Shown piece after piece: positions 44,299-56,056 of a stretch of 64,000 bases of DNA. Within the stretch, counting starts at the first letter, position 1. Each line of letters opens with the position of its first letter. The position numbers and the translations under genes were made by a program. This DNA comes from Pezicula radicicola (taxonomy: Eukaryota; Ascomycota; Leotiomycetes; Helotiales; Dermateaceae), in NCBI GenBank assembly GCA_003008705.1, contig PDUO01000002.1:204898-268897 (forward strand). Direction: 5' to 3'. The notes beneath the pieces were generated by a model. The model saw only the letters and a list, made by a program, of their open reading frames with translations, did no database searches and had not been told where the DNA came from.

Positions 44299-46340
44299 TC
44301 AAGACCAAAAGGAATCATGTCTACCTTTCATCATGCTGTTCTGCACAATTGGGATATTCTCGGCATGATTGGGTATGCCAAGTACATTGGTATGAATAAT
44401 GCCCATAGCCAACAAAGCATCGTCAGCTTTCACCACACACCTGATTCACCAGTTAGCATCCAATCTTATTCACACTACAAATCTCCCTTCCCCCAGAAAT
44501 TCATGACCTACGATATATTAATCTCACTAGCACCCTGTCCAATCAAATAAATATTGACACCACCCTTAGCAAGCCTCGAAAAGATCTCACCTATACCCCA
44601 ATTAATTAGCAAACAAAACACAATCAGCCCATAAAAAACAGAGAGAGAATTTACATACCAGCAATTCCAACCATATTCCTCATGCGATGACCAACCACAC
44701 TAACAATAGCCATACCATCCCTAACATCAACAACACCAAACCTCTCCAATTCCCCAATAACACCCATCTCACCAGCACCAAGCAAATCCTCGGAAGAAAC
44801 AGCAACACTAACACTCTGCTCACTAGTAGCAACCAAATCCGCCACAACGTTAAACCGATCCAAAGTAGTAAAGACAGCCGCCAAAAACCCCTGTGATCGA
44901 ATCCTCCCATTCGACTGAATATTCAAGAGAGAAATCTCAGCTTTCGATGTAATAGCCGTAGCAGATCTTCGGTACTTGGTTTCAATATCCCCGTAATAAC
45001 CATTTGCGCTCATAAATCCACTGCGTCCGACTGCCCCTCTTCTATTCCCGTCCCCATTTCCACTCCCATGTACACTCCCATTTCCACTGCTATTGTTACT
45101 CGACGGAGAACTACACTCGGAAGAAACACAAACACTCTTATCAGGATAAATAACAGTCCCACAACCGCCCGGATTCTTCACATTCTTCAAGCGTATACAA
45201 ATCCCCGCATCCCTAACCTGTCTCATAGTAAAAGGATGAATAACCTCACTCCCATAATAAGATAATTCGCACGCCTCCTCAAGCGTAACAGCAGCCAATA
45301 ACCTGGCACTCGGAATCTTGCGCGGATCGGCTGTAAAAATTCCATCTACTTCTTTCCAGATCTGAAGTTCTGTTGCTGAGACCGATACAGCGCAGATTGC
45401 GGCGCAGAGATCGGAGTAGCCGCGTCCTACTGATTGAAGCATGGGGATGGGCATTGGACCGAAGAATCCGGTTATTACTGGGATTGTGTTTGTGGATGCA
45501 CAGGTTGTTAGGAGTTGGTTTATTTGGGTTGATAGGTGTGTGAAGAAGAGGGTTCCTTTTGTTTCGTATGCTTCTTGTTGAGTTGGGATTGAGGGTCCGA
45601 ATGTAGTTGTTACAATATCTGCTAAAGAGATGACCTCTGCTTCGATTCCCTATATTCAGTTAAGTTTCTCCTTCTTCAGATATTTACTGTATTGAAGTTT
45701 GAAGTTGAAGATGAGACTTACCTTGACCATAAGCGAAGCAACAACGAGTTTACAAGCTAATCTTTCTCCCGTCGCAAGAACACGATCTTTCGACCTCTCA
45801 GAAAGTTCACCAATTGTCTATTTCAATAATATTGTCAGTATAAGTCACTAAAATATAAACAAAACGAAAACTTACCCTAGCAGCCTTCAAAAATTCCCTT
45901 AGCCCCTCACATTCCTCCTCAATATCCCTCTCCAAACCATCACAAATCAATCCCTGCCCCTTCGTACAAACACCCAACCGAATCCCCTTCCCAGCCTTCA
46001 AATGTTCATCTCTAATCCTCCTAATCGTCTCATCAAGTCTCCTATCAAATCTGTCGCCATCAAATCCATCACCAAAGCCTCCCTCCCCATCAAATCCCAT
46101 CTCATCTCCATCACCATGTTGGTCCCCCATCATAACATCCTCACAAGCCTTCAACAACAAACTAGTCGTCCCTAAACTCTTAGAAGTCCCCGAAATCGCA
46201 GAGCAAACAACAGCTACTTTATTATTTAAGAGATATTCAGGTATGATAGTTATAGTTATCGTTTCCAGAAGTTTTCCAAGACTTGTCCCGCCGTATTTTT
46301 GGATTATCCAAGGTTTTGTATTTTTTATGGATCCTATCAT
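44299..46340 (-). CDS. aspartate kinase (aspartokinase), five exons, apparently intact
   Basis: Minus-strand exons are 45876..46340, 45722..45817, 44659..45649, 44512..44590 and 44299..44440, giving about 590 aa. The N-terminus has WIIQKYGGTSLGK (the K-[FY]-GGTS substrate motif, residues 15-20). It is followed by VAVVCSAISG, LATGERLACKLVVASLM, GRGYSDLCA, WKEVDGIFTADPR, EEACELSYYGSEVIHPFT and the C-terminal ACT-type regulatory region with GVNIYLIGQGASEINISC. It phosphorylates L-aspartate, the first step toward homoserine, methionine and threonine. A Ser/Asn/Gly-rich insert of ~50 residues sits before the ACT part. All introns obey GT-AG. It lies between two dead pathway genes yet shows no stop, so it may be a retained second copy. 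The start at 46340 gives a short N-terminus; the frame is open upstream. Confidence 0.88.
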
Positions 46341-46987
46341 ATTTTTGACTTTTGGGACGCCGAGACCTTGGAGATATTTCGTTTGTGAAGCTTTTTGGGT
46401 GGGGCGGAGGGGGAAGTGAGTAGGTATCTGTCGGAATTGGTAGCTAGCTAGTACGAGTGAAATGGCCTTCGTAGATGTATGTACGATAGAGGGGAGAGGG
46501 GTGTACTCGTACTCGTACTCACGTGAGTATGCATTACATTTAAATACTTTACCCAACTTATTAGGCGCTGTGTGTACTCTAATCGCCGCGCTCGCGTATT
46601 TGTACGGGATTTGGTCGGGCTTTGAGTGTGGAACATTTCTTTACGTACAGCACTTGGAAGGCGTTTCTGAATTACACTTATAGGTGGATTCGAAAGACAG
46701 GTCAATGCAGATCTGAGTTGAAATTACAGGAATCAACCAAGACGGTAAAATCGACGTATAGAACGCGACTCACTTCGTGCTATGGGTTCCAGCGGGAAGC
46801 AGAGAGGAAGAGTGCAGTTTGGCGAATAGTTTGAATGACCCACTTATTTCGAGTATCTCAAACTTCTTACCTACCAAGGACCAAATCTACGACCAAAGCA
46901 CCATGCTTAGAGACGGTTCTTTGCTAATTCTAGCAAAGTGATATGTATTATTCATAAGAATCTACTCATCTAACTATACCACAACAT
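46341..46987. other. intergenic between aspartate kinase and pseudogene
   Basis: 5' flank of aspartate kinase, with a repeated ACTCGTACTCGTACTC run near 46503. No gene supported. Confidence 0.5.
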
Positions 46988-48290
46988 TTATAACTTCCAT
47001 CCACTCTCGAGCTCCCCAAACAGACTATCCTTCGCAACCTTAACCTCCCGACCTTCACTACCTAGAGCAAGAGGGCCTTTATAAAATCTAGGAAACAACT
47101 CCGTCAAATATTCTGTAATTAAAGGCCCCAGGACATCGAACGCCAGTAAGAATCTATCGTGTTCTTCGTCGCTGTCCACCATTACGATCCTCGAATCAGG
47201 CAATGCACTCGCGAGGGCGCGTTGTTGGGTGGGTGTGAAGAGGACGTCAGATTCGATGCCAATTACAAGTGCTTATGGAGGGACAACACTGAGTACGTCT
47301 TCAACAGAGGCTACTCTGCCGCGAGTTATGTCGTGGCTATCCATCTTGCGGGTCAGATGGATGTAATAGTTTGCGTCGAATCGGCAGAGAAACTTCTCTC
47401 CTTGGTACTGGAGATAACTTTGCGCAGAGAACACTATTGGAGACGTCACCTCCTGCTCCGAAGTCACTTCGCACAAAGCAGCCACTTCTGGTGGTGGCGT
47501 TGCTAGTCCTTTCGCCTTCAAAACCCGCTTTTCGTCGCCGACCGTAAGACTTCTTCCAAACTGAGAATCGAAAGATGTGCTGGGTCGATACGTGAGCATA
47601 GCGATCACCCTAGCAGCTGAAAGGCCCGCCATAGGTTGTGTTGATGAACTCGGTATATAATGGCCGTTTTTGAAGTCGAAATCCCCATATATACAGTGTC
47701 GTTGTGCTTCAGCTCATGAAATTCCCCACGCGCTATGCTCCGTCGACGTGACGATTGGTATGATGGTTTTTATGTAACCTTTGGCAGAACAAAGAGGTCA
47801 TTCAAGAGTTGCTATCCCACCCATAGATCCACCAACGACCGCTGCCACACCAATGACCCCAAGAGCACCCAAAATGAGTTTCTGTGCTCTGTATGGTATT
47901 AGAGTTGGGTTTTCGGGATTTGCTAAAGGTTGATTATAGACCGGACATCATCTCTGATAGTTGTTTGTAGAAAATGGGGATCCCATAACTTGCCAGTTAC
48001 TAAATTTACACTTAATGGCAAAGCCAAACCATAACGAGAACCTAACACATTCGCCCAAAAGATAAAGTATCTGGAGCTGTCAAATGCATTTCCATGTCCT
48101 AACAGAGGACCCCACCCATCATCCACATCGCTACTCCCAGAAAGAGCATGACATATTACCAGACAGTTGTCCCGATCAGAGTTCAGCGTGGCCCAGGTCT
48201 TATAAGCGACGTTGAATTGCTTGAGCTCAATGCCTGATTCAAGGGTGAACGTGTCAATGGCGGCAAATTTTTAGTGGTTTACAAAGGCAA
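46988..48290 (-). pseudogene. pseudogene of homoserine O-acetyltransferase (MET2 type)
   Basis: On the minus strand the alpha/beta-hydrolase family order is intact: AAIDTFTLESGIELK, VICHALSGSSDVDDGWGPLL, ANVLGSRYG, the nucleophile elbow VVGGSMGGIATLE, HSAWGIS, AQSYLQYQGEKFLCRFDANYY, ALVIGIESDVLFTPTQQ and VDSDEEHDRFLL. The enzyme would acetylate homoserine for methionine synthesis. Stops occur where Trp is expected after GGIATLE (TGA), where Trp is expected after WGIS (TGA), and where Gln is expected after SVVPP (TAA). All three are single C-to-T/G-to-A changes. The N-terminal exon and a join near 47930 are also degraded. Confidence 0.85.
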
Positions 48291-49292
48291 AGTATTCGCT
48301 CTGTGTTCTTAAATGCCTATTGAGACTGACTTCGATCTTACTAGTGGTGGTAGATTCTAGATTTAAAACCTATGTCCTGAGCATGGTACTTTCAGAGCGT
48401 CATGTTGGATTCAGCTTTTTGGGCAGCATATGATCCTCAGCATGCCTTTGCTCCCGAGATAAACTTATCTAAAACCAAAACACCTACTGTCATATTGTTA
48501 TCTGTGATGCCTGTCACTTACTCCAGCCCTCGCAACAGTGGCTTCAGAATCAATTCCCGGTTTAAACACGTGACGTGATTTCACGGGCTTTGGTCGCCGA
48601 TATTTCGGGATTTGGTATTCAAAATGGGGCGTCGTGAGAGTTGGACCAATCTGCAACGAAATTCTTATTCTAGGTCTGAGGGAATGCCCGATGGCTCTTC
48701 AAGATAAGCCAAAGGAGTGCCCAGAGTGTTGTTGGGAAGAAAAGGCACTCCTTAATTTCGAGTCATGGGAATTATCGTATGGTACTCCGTATTCGCTAAT
48801 TTCATACGCTAGGGAACGAGCACTCTTAAGCAGCCTGTAAAGGTTGTTTCGTAGGGCTGTGCTACAGGCTTCGGCTCCCCGGAAATAAGGGAGCGTAGCC
48901 TATAGCCTGTCGCTAAACTTTTATTTCCGGGGCATTGACCAGCCTGTAACCGATTCCCATGACTTTTTGCCGTGACCTTCGTACTTAGTAAGAAATTAGA
49001 TTTTAGGCGATTTCTATAGTCAGAGCCTTTTAGAAGGTAATAAGTAGGTAGTAGGTTGTCAGCCTGAAATCAGGTGACTTTTAGACACGTTTCTAGTCCA
49101 CTTTTTATATGTATATATACCCCATTTAGACCTTACTTTATTTAACAATCGAGTCATCCTTCAAAAGTCTAATATAGGTATACCTTTATAAATTCCTGCC
49201 GGCAGTATTTCTTCCGTCTAGTCTGTGCACGATAAGTGACATCCCGAAGGGACTCGCCTTAATTTACAAGTTCCACAACTGTCACTTTCACC
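48291..49292. other. intergenic with a small hairpin element
   Basis: 5' flank of the nitrilase gene. The element at 48831-48949 is listed separately. No gene seen. Confidence 0.5.
48831..48949. mobile_element. small inverted-repeat element flanked by CAGCCTGTAA direct repeats
   Basis: CCCCGGAAATAA (48877-48888) and its exact reverse complement TTATTTCCGGGG (48921-48932) form a stem. The 10-bp direct repeat CAGCCTGTAA occurs at 48831 and 48940, on either side. Further AGCCTGTA words in both orientations lie inside. It could be a tiny nonautonomous transposon or a folded regulatory element. Confidence 0.4.
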
Positions 49293-50635
49293 ATGACAAA
49301 AGACGCCAAGAGAAAAACAGTCAAAGTCGCCGCAGTGCAAGCAGCACCCGTCTCTTTTGACTTGATTGAGAGCTTGAAGAAAGTAGACCACTTCACTGCC
49401 CAGGCTGCAACAGAAGGAGCAGAGCTAGTCGTGTTCCCGTAAGTTGCACCTTTTGTAGAGTTCCGATGTGAATTCTGACGAGCTATGTTGCTGATAGCGA
49501 GGCGTTTTTATCTGCATATCCCTGGCGGTATGCTTTTGATGCAACTATAGGCTCACGGGAACCGAGAGGTGAGATCATCACATAGCAAGTCTCTATATGT
49601 TCTGATATCTGGCTGGGAAGGACGAGAATGGTATGCCAAATATTATGATTCAGCAATAGCAATCCCTTCTCCAGAATTCGACATCCTTCGGGGTTCTGCA
49701 GAAAAGCATAATATCTGCATTTCTATCGGAGTCATCGAGAAACACGGTGCCACACTTTACTGCACTGCAGTGCTGATCGGCAAGGATGGAGAGCTTTTGA
49801 GTCGTCACCGGAAGGTACTGATCAACACCTACGCTATAAGTTTTATTCTTACTGACTTCAGGGAAGCTCATTCCTACCGGTGTTGAGCGTCTCGTCTGGG
49901 GCAGGGGGTCTGGAGACTCGCTCAAGGTTGTTGATGTTGGCTTTGGCAAAATAGGAGGACTCATCTGCTGGGAGAATTACATGCCCGCTGCTCGCTTGGC
50001 ACTATACCAGCTAGGTGTCGAGTAAGTATACTCGAATTTGCAAAGGCTGTGCTAACTTGGACATCGAAGGATATATATCGCTCCGAATGCTGATGACCTG
50101 CCGGCTTGGACAGCTTCGATGCAGCATATCGCCAAAGAAGGTCGATGCTTTGTGATCAATGTCAACCAGTTCTGCAAGGTTGGAATATTTTGTATAGCAC
50201 GACACAATTGGACTAACACCAGACAGGTCTCAGACTTCCCGTCGGATTATCCGCCCTTCGCTCCTGGGCATCATGATCGAAACCCTGAAGGTCAACCGTG
50301 GAAGCCGGACGATATTGTAAACCACGGAGGGTCTTGTATTGTTGGGCCTCTGGGCACATTCATCGCAGAGCCTGTGTGGGATAAAGAGGAGATCATCTAT
50401 GCAACGCTGAAGCTGTCAGATTTGACAGAAGCAAGGGTAGGTCGCAATCCAGAGCTGCAAATATAGGACCTAACTAGGAGCTCTAGATGGACTTCGACCC
50501 GGTAGGAAGCTATTCGAGGCCAGATATATTGTATGTGTACCTCAATCCCACAAGAGTTCGAAGCTAACCCGTGGCGGTAGCTCCTTGACTGTGAACTCGA
50601 AGCCAGGAATAAATGTTGCTTTCCAAAGCAACTGA
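49293..50635 (+). CDS. nitrilase-family carbon-nitrogen hydrolase, eight exons
   Basis: Exons are 49293..49438, 49498..49568, 49621..49814, 49867..50021, 50070..50178, 50227..50436, 50487..50530 and 50581..50635. All introns are 48-59 bp, giving 327 aa. The catalytic triad is complete: Glu50 in VVFPEAF, Lys137 in [14 protein letters not shown] and Cys171 in [11 protein letters not shown]. The [12 protein letters not shown] and [15 protein letters not shown] segments match true (branch 1) nitrilases, which convert nitriles to acids and ammonia. Intron 3 uses an AAG acceptor (GGGAAG), since the nearer CAG would give a stop. It lies upstream of the MET2-type pseudogene on the opposite strand. 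The natural substrate is unknown; cyano-amino acids, indole nitriles and cyanide products are all possible. Confidence 0.9.
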
Positions 50636-53499
50636 GGGAGCCCGCAGCATCATCTCGAGCCATGCGGTACATTTGTGCTCCTACTGGCAATGCGTCACAT
50701 AACCTCATCGCACACCTATGAAATATGGCTTTCGTGACTGGGGAACATTGTAGGTAACAGAACGATGGCAGATAGGAGATGAGTATAAGAGGGGGAAAGT
50801 AAGGATCAAGTAGTCCTAGAATTGAGTCAGCCTCCGTTGTAGACGAGTTTCAGAGGTTGCATTTACCTTGCTATGAATCATTGAGTGCCAGCAGATACCT
50901 ACAAGATTGATTGTGTTGTGCCTGGGCGACTGGATAATGACATTGTCAAACTCACCATGCCACCAGCTGGACTTGAATGCTATATGTAGAGGTTTCTGAA
51001 GGGTAGCTAGAAGCTGATGGGTGTTGTGGAAAGAATTGCGAGGTCGCGTTGCTCTAGCTTCTTGACTTGACGTGACGCGACGAAGCTTCTCTACAAGGGG
51101 AATGGCGCGCTGTCACCTGATCTAGAACGCGCCGAGGAATTTCACTTCATACCTCTTCTAACCTACCTCTACAAAGAACATCAACTTCTTCCTTTCGTGT
51201 TCTTTCTTGCTTTCTGACATCAATTCTGATCTCGTCTCTTGGGTTGAATATCGCGAAATACACATTCCTTTACGGCTACATGATTTTTACGGGAGCCCTG
51301 CTTTGACTGCTTCGGAGACGAAAGAAAGATTGCTTCAATTGTCACCATGGCATCATCTGCAAGCCAGGAACTTCTTGTGCCCTGAACAATACATACCAGA
51401 TTTCATCCTTCTGCGGTTCTCCTCCCCATCGAGCAGCGGCCATGCCAACGCAGAAAACCACCCTCGAATAACGTCAGACCTGTCGTCATTGACGAGTGGC
51501 CTGTTTCATCTCTACTGGTGTCAACCAAGTCCATTGGAGTGCATCTTATCCACGCCATAAGGAAGTATCCTTTTCAATTGGAGCATGAACTATCTTGCCC
51601 ATCACTGTAGCACTGCGCCAAGGACTGTTCATGGCGGCTTGGCAAGCTCAATTATCAGAGGACACGGGAAGGTGATGCTCATTTCTTCCACCATTTCGTC
51701 ACTAAGGAGAGACACAATTTCCTGGAATCGCATGAGATGCTGCTCCTTCCTCATTTCATTTCGCCTACAGCACAACAACAGCTACCAAGGGAGCAAATGG
51801 CCTTCAAAGGAACAGAAACGGACACTTCAGTGCCGATTTACCGTCTGTAGATTTGTTGTATGACTATGGTCGCGCAATCTGAGTACCATTGCTTGCAAGA
51901 AATGCACAGTCGAGTTCAAGTATTCGAAAGCCAAGCCTCCGAAGAAAGCACCTGCAGCATTGATGTCCGGAATTGCGAATATTCACCATCTTGCGCAGAG
52001 GTGACGTTCATTTTGAGGGCATATTCGCACGGAACATGAGCCTCAAACGAGTTGGATGCTTCTTCATCCCACTATTCTGAACCTCGCGAAGATCCCATAC
52101 CAATCTTTAACCTTAACAACGACCTTCTTGAAAGCGTATCGATATCCGCAGGTTAATATTTATGTCTAAATGGCGGAGTCGCCAGAACGTCCTACCCCTC
52201 CAATCACCAAACTCCAGACTCAGGAACTTGGATGACAATCAACCAATTGAAACATGAGTTTGGAGAAGCTGCATCTCGTGTGTCAACAGACTGATCGTAC
52301 CTTCCGTACGTCCTGGGCCGGTTGCTAGACTATGCGTTGTGTTATGCATCAGTACCCTTGAGTGTGGCCCAAAGCGTCAGGCGTGACAGTCTTTTATGGC
52401 TCATCTCAACAGTAGAGGCCCCACCGAACTTCTCTATTCGTATTGCTCCAGATATAAACTGTACGTTAAGATTAAACTCTCCGTCAAGACCCCGGGATAG
52501 ATCGCCATATGATCACAAATGGACAAGGGTTTGTGGATTACAGGCTGCAGTGAGTCGTAAAATTTGATATCAGCTCTTGGTTAGAAGCTTCTGCCAACAG
52601 CTGCTCAGTTCCCCTGCCAATACTCGTCCAACGCCTCTAACTAGACGTTCCGTGATCAAAGGCATCAGGTTTTTGCCGAGCGAAGTCATTGCTTGTCCAG
52701 CCCAAGCAACAGCCAAGGAAGCCCCATGGATACCCCAGTGAACCGTCAAATCTTTGCAACCATCTGAAAAGTCCGAAGGTTCCATCAAAGGTTGCACTTG
52801 TTCTTTCGTTATCGTCAAGGATTATTAGCTAACCGCCTACGATACATGCTCGCTTGCTCAATAATTGCCGTATTGGGAAGCTGTCAAGACTTATTCCCCC
52901 CGCATTAGGTTGAATACCATTGGTATGTTCCCACACTTGTGCCTTGGTATGCATGTCCAAGCGAGAAGTATTATAACTTTACTACTGTAGCTTTATGGCC
53001 TCCAAGTTAAAGCTACCCTACCACGTGCCTACCTCCAACAGCCTGTGCACGTTCACACCCTTTCTATCTCTACGCAATCGCTTCACCTCATTGCAAAGAA
53101 TCCCATTATTACGAGCTATTATGGCGCAAGGCCGTGACCTTTACCGGCCAGATGCCGTGTCTATTCCCTGCTATTCCATCACTGAATGTCAACACTCAGC
53201 AATGGCACCTACCTCATCGGCAACGGTGACTGCAATGGATTTATATCCTCCTGCACTTAATATACTTCTTATGATCAAGGCTATCTTTGGTTCAAAGCCG
53301 TTTCCCGATCTTGGCATTGGTATTGAAGCTATGGTAGATGAGGCCAATGTATATCTGAAGTATATAAAGCCTGTTCAAATTCTTGTTTAAGAAGTGATTC
53401 TCCATCTCCATCTCTCAGGTCCATCTCCCACTCCGCACCGCCAATCAAGACCAATCGCTCCTCGTCTTTCAGTGATTTAAGACATCTCTCTAGATCAAG
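50636..53499. other. intergenic with possible gene relics
   Basis: 2.9 kb without a confident gene. Between about 51.48 and 52.0 kb there are open stretches with coding-like composition (NVRPVVIDEWPVSSLLVST, and STIACKKCTVEFKY with a C-x2-C pair) interrupted by stops. They may be a decayed gene, but I recognise no family. The last 140 bp are the protease promoter. Confidence 0.4.
53361..53369 (+). promoter_or_regulatory. TATA box of eqolisin protease gene
   Basis: TATATAAAG lies 139 bp upstream of the ATG at 53500, followed by a pyrimidine-rich leader. Confidence 0.55.
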
Positions 53500-54391
53500 A
53501 TGAAGCTCTCTATCTTCCTCAGCAGTGCCTTCTTTGCTGCAACCATCCTCGCTGCACCAAAGCTCCGTGATGAGCGCCGTGGCACTTTGACTCCCACACG
53601 CACTCGCCAAGGTGGAGTCCTCCAGCATGTCGATGGCCCAACAACCCTCGATAGTAATATCTCCAATGTTGAATACTCATCCAACTGGGCCGGTGTCGTC
53701 TTGACTGCTCCTCCCTCAGGACAAACTTTTAATGCAGTCTCCGCCAGTTTCACCGTCCCAACTCCATCTGTCCCATCTGGCAAGACCGGAAGCTACGCTG
53801 CCTCCATTTGGGTTGGCATTGACGGGGACACCTACAGCAAGGCAATTCTCCAGGTCGGCGTTGATGTTACAGCCACCAAGTCTGGAAGCACTACATCACA
53901 CTCATACGATGGTAAGTTCCAAAGGTTCCACCATGCTACGTTTAAACTCTTCAAATTTGTTGATCTGATTACCAGCTTGGTATGAGTGGTACCCCGACTA
54001 CGCCTACGACTTCAGCGGTTTCTCCTTCACAGCTGGCGATGTAATCACTGCCTCCGTAGTATCCACATCCTCCAGAGCCGGCACTGTAACCCTAACCAAT
54101 GCATCAACCGGTAAATCCGTGTCCAAAGCCCTTACACCACCAACTTCAAGCGCAGTACTTGGTGGTCAAAACGCAGAATGGATCGTTGAAGATTTCTCAT
54201 CCAATGGAGGACTTGTTCCATTTGCTGATTTTGGGGAGGTTTTATTTACTAATGTCGTGGCTAAGGCCAGTGGTGGTACTACTGAGGGAGCTACTGGTGG
54301 TACGATTATTGATATTGAGAGTTCTAGTGGTCAGGTTTTGACGGATGTGGTTATTAATTCTGGGAGCGAGATTACTGTTACTTATGTTTGA
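53500..54391 (+). CDS. secreted acid protease, eqolisin / peptidase family G1
   Basis: Exons are 53500..53911 and 53976..54391, with a 64-bp intron, giving 275 aa. A signal peptide (LSIFLSSAFFAATILAAP) is followed by a basic propeptide of ~35 residues ending near RRGTLTPTRTRQGG. The mature enzyme has YSSNWAGVVL, SASFTVP, SIWVGIDGD and ILQVGVD, with Gln118 the catalytic Gln of this family. It then has AWYEWYPDYAYDF and NAEWIVEDF, which carries the catalytic Glu. The length fits aspergilloglutamic and scytalidoglutamic peptidases: pepstatin-insensitive acid proteases secreted to degrade external protein at low pH. The gene stands alone. Its strong TATA box suggests inducible expression. Confidence 0.93.
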
Positions 54392-55307
54392 GTGAGTGAT
54401 TGGGATTTTGGGGATGGATTGGGGATGATAGGTGCGAGGGGAAGAAAGGAGGGGGGAAGGATAACGTGGTAGAGTTGTGAGGGAGTTGGTATTTAGACGG
54501 AGATGTGGTAGGATGTTAAAGTTTAATACCTTACTGCCAAGACATAATCTACAACAAAAAACAGACAGACTTTCTTAGAAGCAAATACCGCAGCCTCTGA
54601 TGCAGTTGAAGAATTCAGATCAGTAGGTCAGGAACTTACTATACTCCTCCAAAGACTCGTAGTTTTACAAAAAGTCTTGTCGTGTACACAGACATAATGA
54701 TTATATCTACAGCTTAATATAAACAAGTTGACAACAGGATAAATATGACAACGTATAATATCCATTTTTGCCTCTATAGAGAAAGAATTGTTTTCTTTCT
54801 TTGCCTTCGGGGAGTAACTGTAGACAAAGGACATTCTGTGTCACCGCTTGCCGAACCATCCGAGGGAATTGAGAGGGGAATGTAAACTCCGACCTTAACA
54901 TGGATAGACTCATACACTGGAACCCTGCGAACAAATTCAGCAGGGCCAGGAAATAATTTGAACAAAAGAAAGCAGCAAAGGCGACTTGAAGCTTGCGAAG
55001 AACTGCAATGGACCACCCAAGCTTCGCAGTAATCATACCAAAGGGAGTTTGCTCCTGATTACACTCTCTCCCGACATCTTTTCACTATGCATGTTAATCG
55101 TGACAGAGTCTCGGGCTGTGGACTCATGAACATTATGAATTAAAACCCTAACTTTATTCCTTTTGTCTAACAAGAACAATCTTCTAAGTTGAATCCCTCT
55201 ATCAAAACAGTCTAAATAATCCAACTTTTGAACCCCTTTCTAACCTTTTAGCCCCGTAAAAACAAGAAAAAAATGTCCATGACCAGACAGATACTTTCAC
55301 CCAACCT
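54392..55307. other. intergenic between convergent genes
   Basis: 3' flanks of the protease and the acetyltransferase. No gene supported. Confidence 0.5.
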
Positions 55308-56056
55308 TCACTGCGTCTTAGCAGGTCGCTTCATAATAATATGATCCTCAATACCCATATCCTTCGTCCCACCATACTCCTGCAAATCAAACTTTAATAC
55401 AATGACCTCTTCAAACCCAAATTTCTTGTACAACCCACGGCCCTCAGGGGACCCTGCCAGGATTGCAGGAAACCCTGCTTCGTCAACTTCTTGGGTGAAG
55501 ATGCGCATGAATTTGCTACCGATGCCTTGACGTTGGTATGCTGGTAGGATTGATAGGACAGTGAGTTCTGCAGAAGTCACGTTAGTAAGTGAGAGAGAAG
55601 GAACATTAAAAAGGTTGGTAAAAACTTACTTGCAAAAGACTCTCCCTCCACAGACTTAAACATATGTCCATCACCAACAACATATGCATCATAACAAAAC
55701 TTAAGATTGGAACCAGGTGGAAAAGGACTCAAACATGGTACGGGACTCTGATCCTTCTCATCTACTTCATCCTCAACACTCGTACCGTCTAGTAATGGAT
55801 GAAACCTCCAGCTTGCAAATCCAACAATCTCATCTCCAATAACAGCTTTTAATGTCTTCTCGCTTGCACCGGGAGGAGGTGGGCGAGCGATAGCTGCTGC
55901 CATCCATTTTACGGCTTCTTCTGAGTTGCGATCTGGACCAAATGCAACTGCTGTCCAATTATCTTGAGCGAAGGTTTTGTGCTCGAGCCGAGCGAGTGTT
56001 GTGTAGTCATCTGGTGTGACTGGGAGGATTGATACTTGTGATGTCATAATTGCCAT
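55308..56056 (-). CDS. GNAT-family N-acetyltransferase, two exons
   Basis: Minus-strand exons are 55630..56056 and 55308..55567, with a 62-bp intron, giving 228 aa. The N-terminal ILPVTPDDYTTLARLEHKTF is a typical GNAT opening. VIGDEIVGFASWRF forms the central strands. LTVLSILPAYQRQGIGSKFM holds motif A (Q/R-x-x-G-x-G, the acetyl-CoA pyrophosphate loop). RGLYKKFGFEEV is motif B, as in RimI-like and fungal spermidine/amino-acid acetylating enzymes. It is predicted cytosolic, with no signal peptide. Substrate unknown. A second ATG at 56047 could also serve as start. Confidence 0.9.

Noticed and set aside
46341..46556. N-terminal extension of aspartate kinase
   Set aside because: The extra 72 residues have repetitive YEYEYTP composition and lie before the expected start just ahead of the KYGGTS motif.
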